DNA of 64,000 nt from RGIG3701 sp030530205 (GTDB taxonomy: Bacteria; Planctomycetota; Planctomycetia; Pirellulales; Thermoguttaceae): positions 47,285 through 111,284 of the forward strand of contig JAUMVK010000010.1 of NCBI GenBank assembly GCA_030530205.1, given 5' to 3'. The notes beneath the pieces are model-generated. The model did not search any database, had not been told where the DNA came from, and saw only the letters and a list, made by a program, of their open reading frames with translations. Positions 42,010 through 51,377 of the stretch are shown one piece after another. The first letter of the stretch is position 1. Each line of letters starts with the position of its first letter. A program made the translations under genes and the position numbers.

Positions 42010-42279
42010 TCATTTTTTCTGGTCAACAAGTTTGAACGGGGCCGCCTTCACGACACGATTAACCGCGCCGCTCTTGAGGCACTGCGCGCAGATGCACACG
42101 GTCTTGTGCGTACCGTTTTCCGTGGAAATACGAACGGTGCGAAGGTTCGGTTTGAATTCCCGGCGGGTAATACCGGTGACTTTCGTACCAACACCACCCA
42201 GGTACTTCGCGCGACCACGAGTCTGAACTACGTTCCCAACCTGCTTGCCTTTACCACAAAAAGTGCAAAAGTTTGGCAT
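42010..42279 (-). CDS. rpmB: 50S ribosomal protein L28
   Basis: 89 aa, ATG with GGGAGG eight bases upstream, a strong site. Structural protein of the large ribosomal subunit. It starts FCTFCGKGKQVGN, with a C-x-x-C pair matched by CICAQC near residue 65, as in zinc-binding L28 forms; FKPNLRTVRI is the family core. The C terminus is about ten residues longer than the E. coli protein. Stands alone behind its own promoter at 42356-42383. Confidence 0.95.
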   Translation of the reverse strand: MPNFCTFCGKGKQVGNVVQTRGRAKYLGGVGTKVTGITRREFKPNLRTVRISTENGTHKTVCICAQCLKSGAVNRVVKAAPFKLVDQKK

Positions 42280-42355
42280 TTTGAATCCTCCCTTGATTAT
42301 GTTGTGAGATGTTTCATTTAAACATCAACTATTCCATAGTTTAATATAGCGTGGT

Positions 42356-42383
42356 ATTTTACACATTTTTTTTAAAAGTGCAA
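42356..42383 (-). promoter_or_regulatory. Promoter for rpmB
   Basis: On the minus strand TTGCAC (42378-42383), 16 bases, TAAAAT (42356-42361). It lies about 76 bases upstream of the start codon. Good but not perfect match. Confidence 0.7.
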
Positions 42384-42466
42384 GCCCCCCCACCCAGATT
42401 TTTGGAATTTCTTGCAATATTTTTTGAAAGAGTGAGACTCTGTGAGTGATTTACCCTTCGACTGGA

Positions 42467-44587
42467 TTATTTCCTGCAAACCCTCATTTTCATCTCACCG
42501 ACCCATTCGCCGTCATTTTCCGCGCGGATGTACCAGTGCGGGATCACGCAGACGGATTGGTGGACCAGCTCGTAGCCGCCCTCGGAATTGCTGACCGTCT
42601 CCACCGGCAGAGTCCAGAAATCCGTGATCCGTGAAACCTCCAGCTCCACGCGGAGTTTTTGCCACTCGTCAGCAAGGCCGAGGAACGTCGCTGCTTTCGT
42701 GGTCAGGCGTGAGCTTAAATCCCCCAGTTTTCCTCCGCAGTTGTAGAAGTACCGGTCCTCGCAATGCCCGGGAAACCCCGCGAAATTGAACTCCGAGCCG
42801 AAAAGGATCGTCTGCCAGCGCGGAAGGTTCCCAAGATGCCACGTAATTTTCAGCTCGTTCCCGTTGAGTTCGACGGTTTTACAGACTGAGATCGTGTACG
42901 TATTTCCCTCAAAAGATCGGGCCTGACCCGTTGCGGAAAGCGTCAGTTTCCCGACCCTGAAGTCCGCCGCGTACGGAAGGACCGCCAGTGATGGAGCCGT
43001 TGAAACCAGACCATCGTACAACGCATCAGGCGTCACATCGGGACCATAAAAACCGTCCTGGAGCGATTTGCGCAGGACCGAGTCGTACTGGAGCCGCTTT
43101 TCGAGGCCCTCCTGTTTGAAAACTACCTGGTCACGAATATTTCCCAAATCTTCGGAATCGGTCTCTGCCTCTTCCTCTTTTTGAGTTTTGGCCGCAACCG
43201 CCTCAATGATTTTCTCGTGGTACGGCTCCGGCCTCCGTGCGAGCGTAGCGAGAAGATTCAGCCCCGTTTTCCGAACGTCCAGCTCGTACATCATCCCGCC
43301 CGCCGCCGGGGAGAAAAAGGCAGAAAGTTCCTCGGATTCAAGACGAAATTCCTGCTCACCGTCCAGGTTGAAATCGCCGAAAGCCCCGACCTCGGGATTC
43401 GGTGCGACCCGATCCAGAAGCCGGTCCGCTTCAATGAGGTGGCGGAAAATGCCGTTTCTCAGGTGGGGGAGGTACACGCCGCCAAACGCCCCGTGCCAGT
43501 ACGGGCAGTTGCACTGGCCGCGGTAAAGTTCCAGCCGCGCTGATTCCAAAAGCTGGACTTTCCAGCAATATTCCTCCTCAGAAAGCGTCCGCGCCTCTTG
43601 CTGGAAGCGGTTTTGAAGCGTCTCGAGCCGACGGCTGACCGCCAGCGCCCGGCAGTACATCTCGTTCGTTTCCGGGTACTTGACCTTGAAATTGCGCCAG
43701 TTTCCAAACGCTGGCGACGCTGGAAGCGCCGTCTCCGAAATGGCGGCCCACTCGGTCATTTCTCGGTACGAGCAGTCCGGGAGGTAAATTTTCCCCAGCG
43801 GCCGGCACTCGTCGCGGGCTTCCGAAAACGTGACGGTCCGCAGCCAGTCCGAATTTTCCGTCAAAGCGTCGAAAAAGTGTTTAAGCCACTGCGTTTCACC
43901 GTACACGTGCTCAAACGTCTTGGGCCAGGCCCCGAATTTCTCGCCGTCGTCGCCGCAGAAAAGGATCGCGTTCGGGTCTTGGGCCTGAATTTCCCGCAAG
44001 TAATTGAGGCTCCGGTCGATCGAATCGAACGGGATCCAGTAGCGGAGTTTCTCACTGTCGGGGTAAACCGCCATGGTCTGGCCGTCATCCTCGGTCAGGT
44101 AGTAGCCATAAAGTTTTTCCTCGGGAAGTCCGGCCTTTTTGAAATGGAAATCGTCGAGGATCGTAAATTCCATCCCGGCCCGCGCCAAATCACCAACGTA
44201 TGACTGTTCCCAGACACGTTCCGGCATCCACATGCCGCGGACACGGACCCCGAGGCGGTTTTCGAGCCAGCGCGTGTGGGTCAAAATCTGACCGACACGG
44301 TCACGGGACGGCAGCATCGCGAGGATCGGCTCCTGAAACGGCCCGCCGAGGACTTCCACCTGACCCGACCGAGCGAGTTCGGCAAGCTGATCAAGATACT
44401 CAGGATGATGGCGGTCAAGCCATTCCTCCAGGCACCCGGAATTATGGATCGAAACCTTAAGCCCGGCGTATTCCGGACGCGAAATCAGTTCCAAAAACGG
44501 GCGGTAGCTGGTCTGGAAGCACTCTTCGATGGTTCCATCAAAGTTTCCGACCGGCTGGTGATTATGAAAAGCAAGAGCGAGAAACAT
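42467..44587 (-). CDS. GH57 4-alpha-glucanotransferase-type enzyme
   Basis: 706 aa from the ATG at 44587, which gives MFLALAFHNHQPVGNF, the usual start of the family; an ATG 54 bases upstream is possible. Moves maltooligosaccharide units, in the cytoplasm. GMWMPERVWEQS puts the nucleophile-like Glu at residue 123, and FCGDDGEKFG the acid Asp at 213/214, the same numbers as the well-studied Thermococcus litoralis enzyme. DUF1925/1926-like C-terminal parts follow. A palindrome of the GACGACGCTTCC family is inserted in frame at 43714-43737, in a loop where the Thermococcus protein has different residues. Acts on glycogen or starch products. Confidence 0.9.
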   Translation of the reverse strand: MFLALAFHNHQPVGNFDGTIEECFQTSYRPFLELISRPEYAGLKVSIHNSGCLEEWLDRHHPEYLDQLAELARSGQVEVLGGPFQEPILAMLPSRDRVGQILTHTRWLENRLGVRVRGMWMPERVWEQSYVGDLARAGMEFTILDDFHFKKAGLPEEKLYGYYLTEDDGQTMAVYPDSEKLRYWIPFDSIDRSLNYLREIQAQDPNAILFCGDDGEKFGAWPKTFEHVYGETQWLKHFFDALTENSDWLRTVTFSEARDECRPLGKIYLPDCSYREMTEWAAISETALPASPAFGNWRNFKVKYPETNEMYCRALAVSRRLETLQNRFQQEARTLSEEEYCWKVQLLESARLELYRGQCNCPYWHGAFGGVYLPHLRNGIFRHLIEADRLLDRVAPNPEVGAFGDFNLDGEQEFRLESEELSAFFSPAAGGMMYELDVRKTGLNLLATLARRPEPYHEKIIEAVAAKTQKEEEAETDSEDLGNIRDQVVFKQEGLEKRLQYDSVLRKSLQDGFYGPDVTPDALYDGLVSTAPSLAVLPYAADFRVGKLTLSATGQARSFEGNTYTISVCKTVELNGNELKITWHLGNLPRWQTILFGSEFNFAGFPGHCEDRYFYNCGGKLGDLSSRLTTKAATFLGLADEWQKLRVELEVSRITDFWTLPVETVSNSEGGYELVHQSVCVIPHWYIRAENDGEWVGEMKMRVCRK
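43714..43737. repeat. Palindrome of the GACGACGCTTCC family inside the GH57 gene
   Basis: GCGACGCTGGAAGCGCCGTCTCCG, close to the other copies, with two changes in the stem. It codes for about SETALPAS in frame and does not break the gene. Confidence 0.75.
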
Positions 44588-44676
44588 GAGTTTGCAGGAA
44601 TTAAAGGGAAAAAAGGAAAGAAGCGCCCAAACCCACCTCATTCCAAACTCCAACCCCTTTCCAGCTTAAACCTTTC

Positions 44677-44817
44677 ATTTAAACACGGATTTTCACGGAT
44701 TCAAGGGGATTAAAAGGATTTCGTTTGGCTTCGGGTTAAAACCATAAAAAATGATTAAAACTTTCTTTTAAATAATCTGCGAAAATCCTTTTAATCCGTG
44801 AAAATCCGTGTTTAAAT
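44677..44817. repeat. Inverted-repeat element (ATTTAAACACGGATT family), copy 3
   Basis: Arms ATTTAAACACGGATTTTCAC (44677 onwards) and its complement ending GTGTTTAAAT at 44817. Lies between trxB and the GH57 gene. Centre unrelated to the other copies. Confidence 0.8.
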
Positions 44818-44895
44818 TGAGGTTTGAACCAGTCAGTTCTTTCACTCCGGAAAAGAGTTTGAGGCTTTGAGTACTTCCTTGGAATCAATCCGGCA

Positions 44896-45945
44896 TCACC
44901 TCGCGGCGAGCCAACGCTCAGCGTCCAGTGCGGCCATGCAGCCGGAAGCCGCCGCCGTGTTGGCCTGACGGTAAATCGAATCGGCGCAGTCCCCCGCGGC
45001 GAAGATTCCCGGCACGCTCGTGAACGTTCGGCCCGGCTGGGTCCAACGCACGTACTTTTTCTCCGTCAGCTCGACGGTTCCTTCCAGGAATCCCGTGTTC
45101 GGCGTGTGGCCGATCAGGACGAAAAGGCCGGAAACCTCGATCTGCAGAGGCTCCTCCCCCTTCGTGCTCGCGAGCAAAACGCCCTGAACGCCCTCTTTCG
45201 GCGCGCCAAGGACCTCCGAAACGACGCGGGAGTACAAAACCTCGATCTTCGGGTTTTCCAGCGTCCGCTTCACCATGAATTTCGACGCGCGGAACTCATC
45301 CCGGCGGTGGATCACGTAAACTTTGGAGGCGAACTGGCTCAAGTAGTTCGCGTCCTCCAGGGCCGAATCACCGCCGCCGACCACCGCGACCGGGCGATTC
45401 CGGAAACGGGGGAGCGCACCGTCGCAGACCGCGCACGCGCTGACGCCCTGATTTTTGAAGCGTTCCTCGGAAGCCAGCCCGAGCCAGTTCGCGCTTGCAC
45501 CGGTCGCCACGATGACGGCGTCCGACTCGAACGTCCCGTTTTCAAGCGTGTGCAGCACAAACGGCCCGTCCGGGCGGCGGGAAACGTCGATTTTCACCAC
45601 GTCGTCCGAAACGATCTCCGTCCCGAAATTCACGGCCTGCTGTCGGATCAGTTCGACCAGTTCCGGGCCGGTGATCCCGTGCTTCCCGTGCGGCGGGAGG
45701 TAGTCGAGCCGTTCCGGGTCAATGGCCGATTTCAGGTACTCGGTCAGATCACCCGCGGGGAAACCGGGGAAATTCTCGACCTCCGTGGTCATGGCGAGCT
45801 GCCCCATGGGGAGCGTGTTTTTGAGCTGGTTTTCTTCTGTGACTGCGCCCTCAAAAACGACGGGCTTCAGATTGGCGCGGGCGGCATACACCGCGGCGGT
45901 CCATCCCGCCGGGCCGCTCCCGATGATGGAAATGGAATGACTCAT
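44896..45945 (-). CDS. trxB: Thioredoxin-disulfide reductase with a small insertion
   Basis: 349 aa, ATG preceded by AGGTG. Reduces thioredoxin with NADPH through FAD and a redox-active disulfide, in the cytoplasm. FAD motif GSGPAGWTAAVYAARAN, the CAVCDG motif with Cys at 171 and 174, NADPH motif VVGGGDSALEDANYL, and the end GIFAAGDCAD are all present. The usual length is 310-325 aa; an insertion around residues 70-95 (LKSAIDPERLDYLPPHGKHG) explains much of the excess. It lies 18 bases downstream of the HzsA/FGE-like gene, so they may share a transcript. Confidence 0.9.
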   Translation of the reverse strand: MSHSISIIGSGPAGWTAAVYAARANLKPVVFEGAVTEENQLKNTLPMGQLAMTTEVENFPGFPAGDLTEYLKSAIDPERLDYLPPHGKHGITGPELVELIRQQAVNFGTEIVSDDVVKIDVSRRPDGPFVLHTLENGTFESDAVIVATGASANWLGLASEERFKNQGVSACAVCDGALPRFRNRPVAVVGGGDSALEDANYLSQFASKVYVIHRRDEFRASKFMVKRTLENPKIEVLYSRVVSEVLGAPKEGVQGVLLASTKGEEPLQIEVSGLFVLIGHTPNTGFLEGTVELTEKKYVRWTQPGRTFTSVPGIFAAGDCADSIYRQANTAAASGCMAALDAERWLAAR

Positions 45946-45963
45946 AAAATCACCTGCCTGGTT

Positions 45964-48900
45964 TTAGTCCTCAATGATGACGCGGAAGCCCACGTTATAA
46001 ACCTTCTGCCACGGCTCGTACGGAACGCGGACCGAGGAACCCGAAACGGCCGGGCGATTGTTCCAGCTTCCGCCGCGCGTGACTTTCTTCACGTTAGGAT
46101 CCCCCGCGTTGCGTCCGTCACCGTCCGCGTACGGGTACGGACGGTAATCGGAACGGGTCCATTCCGCTGCGTTCCCGATCATGTCGTACAGACCGAACAC
46201 GTTCGGAGCGTACTGCTTCACGTAATCGACGCAGAACCATTTGTCCGTGAACCGGTCGTCGCGCAGCGGGTAGCGCTGGCCTTCCGGGTACGGATCCCGA
46301 ACATGGATCATGCTTCCGCCGTCCCATTTGACGTAAGTCCAGCGGAGTCCGGCGTCGGCGAGGTTCGCCCAGTTGGTCCAGTCCGCGTCGCGGTCCCCGA
46401 AGAAGAAATGCTTCTCACTTCCGGCGCGGGCGGCCCATTCCCACTGGGCTTCGGTCGGGAGCTGAACGTTCCGTTTCGCCCGGTCGGAAAGCCAGCGGCA
46501 GAAACGGGTGGATTCCTGCCACGTGACACGCGCCACGGGCTGAAGCGGGTGGTTCGCGATGTAGCCTGGCGTAATGTGGTCTTTGCCGTCCTCGTCCTGG
46601 TAGCGCGTATCGTGCGACGGGTCGAAGCACTCGAACTGCTGGTTCGTCACCTCCGTCTCGCTCATCCAGAACAGCTTCGCGATCTTCACGACCGTCCGCG
46701 GCGCCTCGTCCGTGTAACCGTCTTGGGAGCCCATTACGAATTCACCGGCGGGGATCCTCACGAACGTCATGGAAACGGGCCGGCCGTCGTGGTCCTTCCC
46801 CAGATCGATCGTCATGCGGGGCTGAGCCTCACCGCCAGCCAGCGCTTTGGCCGCGGCCGGGTCCATCGGCCAGTTCGCCGCTTTCAGACCGTCCGGCTCC
46901 GGTTTTTCTTCCGGGGCGGGCAGGATCGGCTTGATCTCTGCGAGCCGGGCCGCCATAGCGTCGCGGTACTCCTGCTCCGGATTGTACGAAATGCCGGCGT
47001 AAAGTTTTTGAAGCTCCACCCGACGCTTTTCCATCGGCGGATTGTTCCACATTCCAACGTACGGCGCGTTCAGGTCGATCCACGTGTAAAGCCGTTCCCA
47101 CGCTTCCTGCGTGAGCTGAACGCCGTGATGCCCGCGGCGCAGTATCTGGATCAATTCGGAAGTCGAGGCGTGGTACTCCATCGGTTTGAAAACGTCCAGA
47201 TCGCTTTCCACACCGGGACGGCGAACATAGGGGTTCAGCTCGGCGTATGCCGTATCGGTGCTCCAGTTTCCCGTGTTATGCGCAACGAACGAGATTCCGC
47301 CGTCTTTCCGCTCGTCATTATGGCACGCGACGCAGAACTCGTTCAGGACGGGTTGGACTTCCGCCTCGAACCCGAAACTGCGGGCGGGGCCGAACCACGG
47401 CTGGATTTTTTGCGGGGCGGTACGGGATGCGATCGTCGCTTTCACCGGAGTCATGTCGTTGGCGTTCTCGTGGCAGCCGCCGCATGAAAGCGCCTCGCCG
47501 GGCATCACGATCGTCCACGAGCGCATCAGGGCCAGTGCCGCGCCGTCTTCATCAAGGACCTGCATCGCGAACGGCGTGTTGGCAGGGACCTCGAACTGGG
47601 CGGAACCGTCCGGCTCGATGTTCACCGTGCCGAGGATGCGCTTAATGTCCCACGAAGACTGCTGACCGACCGATTCGTGCCCTCCCGAGTTGAAGTAGCC
47701 GTAGTGGTAGGCGAAAATGCGGAGTTTCTTCGCTTTTCCGCGCGGAACGCCTTCCATCCCGCGGCCGAAATAAACGTCCGTGAGGAAAACGGTCCCGCGG
47801 TCCTGCTGCGTGTCCACCGTGTCAGCAATGATCGGGGGCTTTTCCTGCGCCTTGATGGGGAACGGCTCGAAGAGACTGTCGCGGTCGTGCTCGGCCAGGA
47901 GGATCATATTATCGAACGCATCCACAAGCCAGACCCCGAACTTCTCGTTGGAGATCGCCATGTTAACGAGGAAATATTTGTCCGAAAGCGGGTAAGGATA
48001 AATGAACGTGTACTTCTGCCCACGGGACTGGTCGTCGCAAACATTTCCGACCACTTCACGCCCCCAGCCGGGGATCTCCTGCACGCAGCCGGTGATTTCT
48101 TTCGGCAACATGTCAGGCATAATGTTCAGCTCAGTATTTTGCGGTCCCCACTCTTTGTTGGTTGGCCGATAGCGCATAGGGTAGTAGCGTCCCATATTCG
48201 GGTCCACGATCATCAACCGGCCGGTCTCCGGGTAGGCGTGATGCCCTCCAACGACGCCGACAAGTTTGGTACTGTTCGCGCCGGGGCACTGGCGCACGTG
48301 CTTGAAGGCGGTCGGGAAATACGAGCCGCTCCCGTAAACGGCGCGCTGGTTGCGTCCGTCCGGGTTCATCGAGAAAAGGATGCGGGAGAAGTAGTGCATG
48401 ACGTCCGTGTACTCCCACCGCAGATAAAGGATCTGGCCGTTCTTCATGACCGACGGATGCCAGTCAGAGTCCTGCTCAAACGTGAGTTGGCGGACCTCTT
48501 TCGTTTCTGTGTTCACGCGGTAGAGGTTCACCATTTTCGCACTTCCATTAACGCACGGCAACCCCTGGATCCCTGCAGTGGAACACGTCACGATGTACGG
48601 TTCCTCCGGCAGGTAGCACGAATCGAACCACTGAACGTCCGGCTGATCGATCGGGGTCATCGTGCGGAAATTCTTCCCATCGAGGCCCACCTCAAAAATG
48701 GCCCATTGACCGTTCTGGTCGATGCCGGAAAACATCACCTTCCTGCCGTCGAAGGAAAGGTCCAGGTCACGGATGATCCCATCGTTCAGGTGGCGGTAAA
48801 ACGGCGTCAGAACCGCCTGTTTCGGGTCGGAAGTCTTGAAATTCCGGATCGTCGCCAATTCATTATCCCAGCCCATGCGCTCAATCGTGTCGTTTGTGTG

Positions 48901-49302
48901 CGAGTTCAAAACGGGAAAGCCCCACCCGTGCGCGGCATTCCGGCGAACGACCAGGATCTGGTCAAAATCGAGGAGCGGATTGGCCAGCGCCGCCTCGCGG
49001 ATCAAAGCCTCAAGCTCGGCTTTCGCCCCAGGATCTTCGGCGTTCGCGGCGAGTTTGGCCTCGATCGCGTCCAGACGGGTCAGAAACTCCTGGCCTTTGG
49101 CGTACTTTTCGCCGTACGTCGTCACGAGGTCGGAGATCATGCGGCGGGCCGATGCGGTCGTGTTCACCGGCACGTCGCCGTTCTGAGGCCAGGGCTTCGA
49201 CTGCGTGCCCGGCTGGATCAGGTCAGGAAACTGAGCCTGAAGCGCGGTCACAAACGTAAGCAGGACCGAAAGAAAAACGAGAAAAATGCGTAATTGGGGC
49301 AT
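45964..49302 (-). CDS. HzsA-like c-type cytochrome fused to an FGE-like domain
   Basis: 1112 aa, ATG start, signal peptide (FLSVLLTFVTALQAQF). A propeller-like middle resembles the planctomycete HzsA-related family and has two heme motifs, CGGCH and CVACH, about residues 610 and 655. The last 250 residues (MTFVRIPAGEFVMGSQDG, PTEAQWEWAARAG, YDMIGNAAEWTRS, RGGSWNN) are a formylglycine-generating-enzyme-type lectin-like domain (SUMF1/FGE family). The Cys pair needed for the oxidase activity of true FGE is not visible, so it is probably a binding domain. A relative without this domain lies at 10514-13990. Function unknown, likely periplasmic electron transfer. Confidence 0.8.
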   Translation of the reverse strand: MPQLRIFLVFLSVLLTFVTALQAQFPDLIQPGTQSKPWPQNGDVPVNTTASARRMISDLVTTYGEKYAKGQEFLTRLDAIEAKLAANAEDPGAKAELEALIREAALANPLLDFDQILVVRRNAAHGWGFPVLNSHTNDTIERMGWDNELATIRNFKTSDPKQAVLTPFYRHLNDGIIRDLDLSFDGRKVMFSGIDQNGQWAIFEVGLDGKNFRTMTPIDQPDVQWFDSCYLPEEPYIVTCSTAGIQGLPCVNGSAKMVNLYRVNTETKEVRQLTFEQDSDWHPSVMKNGQILYLRWEYTDVMHYFSRILFSMNPDGRNQRAVYGSGSYFPTAFKHVRQCPGANSTKLVGVVGGHHAYPETGRLMIVDPNMGRYYPMRYRPTNKEWGPQNTELNIMPDMLPKEITGCVQEIPGWGREVVGNVCDDQSRGQKYTFIYPYPLSDKYFLVNMAISNEKFGVWLVDAFDNMILLAEHDRDSLFEPFPIKAQEKPPIIADTVDTQQDRGTVFLTDVYFGRGMEGVPRGKAKKLRIFAYHYGYFNSGGHESVGQQSSWDIKRILGTVNIEPDGSAQFEVPANTPFAMQVLDEDGAALALMRSWTIVMPGEALSCGGCHENANDMTPVKATIASRTAPQKIQPWFGPARSFGFEAEVQPVLNEFCVACHNDERKDGGISFVAHNTGNWSTDTAYAELNPYVRRPGVESDLDVFKPMEYHASTSELIQILRRGHHGVQLTQEAWERLYTWIDLNAPYVGMWNNPPMEKRRVELQKLYAGISYNPEQEYRDAMAARLAEIKPILPAPEEKPEPDGLKAANWPMDPAAAKALAGGEAQPRMTIDLGKDHDGRPVSMTFVRIPAGEFVMGSQDGYTDEAPRTVVKIAKLFWMSETEVTNQQFECFDPSHDTRYQDEDGKDHITPGYIANHPLQPVARVTWQESTRFCRWLSDRAKRNVQLPTEAQWEWAARAGSEKHFFFGDRDADWTNWANLADAGLRWTYVKWDGGSMIHVRDPYPEGQRYPLRDDRFTDKWFCVDYVKQYAPNVFGLYDMIGNAAEWTRSDYRPYPYADGDGRNAGDPNVKKVTRGGSWNNRPAVSGSSVRVPYEPWQKVYNVGFRVIIED

Positions 49303-49345
49303 AAATCTTTCCCTTTCAGGAATCAGGAATCGCCAAACTGACCGG

Positions 49346-50257
49346 TTACTTCATTTTATTTTTTGCGTCCACCATTTCGAAACTCGTGTCGCACAGAGCG
49401 AGCATCGTCTCCAGGTCCAACTGCTCGGCGCGGGTTTCGGGCGTGATGTTCATGCGGGCGAGGATCTCATCCACGTCGCTCTTTTCCAGCTCGTTTTTGA
49501 AACAGGAGATCAGCTCACTGCGGAGGAACTTCCGGCGGTGAAAGAACATGGCGCGGATGAAATCGTGCCAGCGGTGAAGGTCTTTCACCCTCGCGCGTTT
49601 TTCCGGGCGGTACTCCAGATGAACGATGGCCGAATAAACCTTCGGCGGCGGAAAAAAGACTCCCGGCGGAAGGATGCGCACGATTTTCACGTCGGCCTGG
49701 CACTGGCACCAGAGCGAAAGCGCACCGTAATCCTTCGTGCTAGGCTCGGCCATCATGCGCTCGCCGACCTCTTTCTGGATCAGGACCGTCATGGATTTCG
49801 GCGGATTTTCAAGCGCCAAAAGATTCGTCATGATCGGCGTCGCCACGCTGTACGGGAGATTCGCGACCAGTTTCAGGTCCGATTCCGGGTACTTAGCGCG
49901 GAGCTCGTCGATCTTCGCCACCACTTCCGGGTTCAGGCGGTTTTTGTTCTTCAGAATGTCCTGATTCAGCATCGTGACGTTTTCGCACGAGAAAAGCTCC
50001 TCGCCGGCCAGCTGGAAAAGCTGCTCGTCCAGCTCGACCGTGATCACGTGCAGCGCGAGCGGCGCCATTTGGACGGTCAGTCCTCCCGTTCCGGTCCCGA
50101 CTTCCAAAATGATGTCGGTCGGCTGAATGTCGGCGCTTCGGACGACCAGTTTCAGAAGGTTTTGGTCCATCAGAAAGTTCTGGCCCAGCTTGTGATTCGG
50201 GGAAATGCCGGCTTCCTGAAAGCGGCGAAGCAAAAATTTTAGGGTTTGGTCCTGCAT
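49346..50257 (-). CDS. rsmA: 16S rRNA adenine dimethyltransferase
   Basis: 303 aa from the ATG at 50257; the frame is open upstream but the family start MQDQTLKFLLRRFQ...PNHKLGQNFLMD fits. Dimethylates two adjacent adenines near the 3' end of 16S rRNA (gene also called ksgA). Motif I EVGTGTGGLT for SAM, and NLPYSVATP, the NLPY motif of the base-flipping pocket, are both seen. The C terminus carries the small helical domain. No Shine-Dalgarno is obvious. It is divergent to no neighbour; next gene upstream is the 50447 gene on the same strand. Confidence 0.9.
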   Translation of the reverse strand: MQDQTLKFLLRRFQEAGISPNHKLGQNFLMDQNLLKLVVRSADIQPTDIILEVGTGTGGLTVQMAPLALHVITVELDEQLFQLAGEELFSCENVTMLNQDILKNKNRLNPEVVAKIDELRAKYPESDLKLVANLPYSVATPIMTNLLALENPPKSMTVLIQKEVGERMMAEPSTKDYGALSLWCQCQADVKIVRILPPGVFFPPPKVYSAIVHLEYRPEKRARVKDLHRWHDFIRAMFFHRRKFLRSELISCFKNELEKSDVDEILARMNITPETRAEQLDLETMLALCDTSFEMVDAKNKMK

Positions 50258-50446
50258 AAAAGGATGAGTGGTTAGAAACAGTCGGTCAAAAAATCTCACG
50301 CAGATTAATAGTGTAGCACAAATTCCGGGAAACGCAACCCCCCGCGAGAGAAAAAAAATGAAAGAGAGCATAAAGAGCGCCGGGATATGTTTAACCGTCT
50401 GGCCAGTGTGTTCCGACCAGACGGCTATGATTTTGGTCCGTCAGTT

Positions 50447-51358
50447 TCATTCCGGCAGTTCAAACTTGTCGGGCAAAGGCTCGCCCGGTTCCACCTGCGT
50501 ACGTTTCTCAATAACACGCAGGATGATGCCCGCCAGCACGATCGCACCTCCCAGAATGAAAATGAACGGGATCTTTATCGGCTTCGGAGCGTTTTCCTGT
50601 TTCTCCATAGCGGCCTGAATCTTCTGCAGATCCCGGTACCAGAGCGCTGACTTCGCATAAAACATCGGCTCCGAGTACAAATCGTCCTGTCCCTCGTACA
50701 GATAGTGCTTGAAAAATACACCATCGATCACAACCGGTATATAAACATCTTTGTCGATCGGAAGTTCCGGCGGAACCTCCAGTGTATTCACGAGTACCGG
50801 CTCTGCCGGGTTATCGTCGGGCTGGATCCACAGTTCATAGTAATGGTCAAAATCATAACCGAAATCCGGTTCTTCGGCACATTGAGGATTTTCAGTCGAT
50901 TTAACGAGCGCCTGTGGGATTTCCTGTCGTACGACCCTGCGAATCGTACCACGGATCCGAATGACTGACCCACGATAAGATTCCGGCTGTTTGAAATACT
51001 GCGCGAAAAGGACCTTTCCCAGCGACGCTTTTTCGATTTCGTCCACGGTCATCGCGTTGAGCTGGTTCCAGATTTTCATCGCGAGGCGTTTTTCCTTTGA
51101 GAAAACCGGCGAATTGTCTTTCACTACCTCAAGCATTTCCGGGGTCAGGCCCTGCAGAAGACGATCCTGGCGTGAAATATCCTCCGACCGATCCATCCAC
51201 GCGGGAGGAAGCCGGTCTTCATCCGTCAGATTTTGAATAATTTCCCACGTGGAACGCTGACAGAGCGTCCAACACAGAATGATGATGAGTCCCACTCCAA
51301 GCACAAGCCACGAAAAACGGCGACGGGACGGAACACGATAGTTTCTTGCTGGATCCAT
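50447..51358 (-). CDS. Membrane-anchored protein of unknown function with an OB-like core
   Basis: 303 aa, ATG start. One hydrophobic helix at the N terminus (FSWLVLGVGLIIILCW) and one near the C terminus (IPFIFILGGAIVLAGIILRVI). Between them is a soluble part of about 220 residues: a helical stretch, then a small beta-rich core (SVIRIRGTIRRVVRQEIPQ...YELWIQPDD...VDIPVV-type strands) that looks like an OB fold. The family is not one I recognise. It may sit with both ends in the membrane and the middle in the periplasm. Neighbours are rsmA and ybaK, so it could be part of the same housekeeping transcript. Confidence 0.55.
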   Translation of the reverse strand: MDPARNYRVPSRRRFSWLVLGVGLIIILCWTLCQRSTWEIIQNLTDEDRLPPAWMDRSEDISRQDRLLQGLTPEMLEVVKDNSPVFSKEKRLAMKIWNQLNAMTVDEIEKASLGKVLFAQYFKQPESYRGSVIRIRGTIRRVVRQEIPQALVKSTENPQCAEEPDFGYDFDHYYELWIQPDDNPAEPVLVNTLEVPPELPIDKDVYIPVVIDGVFFKHYLYEGQDDLYSEPMFYAKSALWYRDLQKIQAAMEKQENAPKPIKIPFIFILGGAIVLAGIILRVIEKRTQVEPGEPLPDKFELPE

Positions 51359-51377
51359 AACTGTTTTTAATTACGAA

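Noticed and set aside
45106..47487. 793-codon open frame on the plus strand
   Set aside because: Antisense to trxB and the HzsA/FGE-like gene, with Arg/Val/His-rich composition and no recognisable domain.
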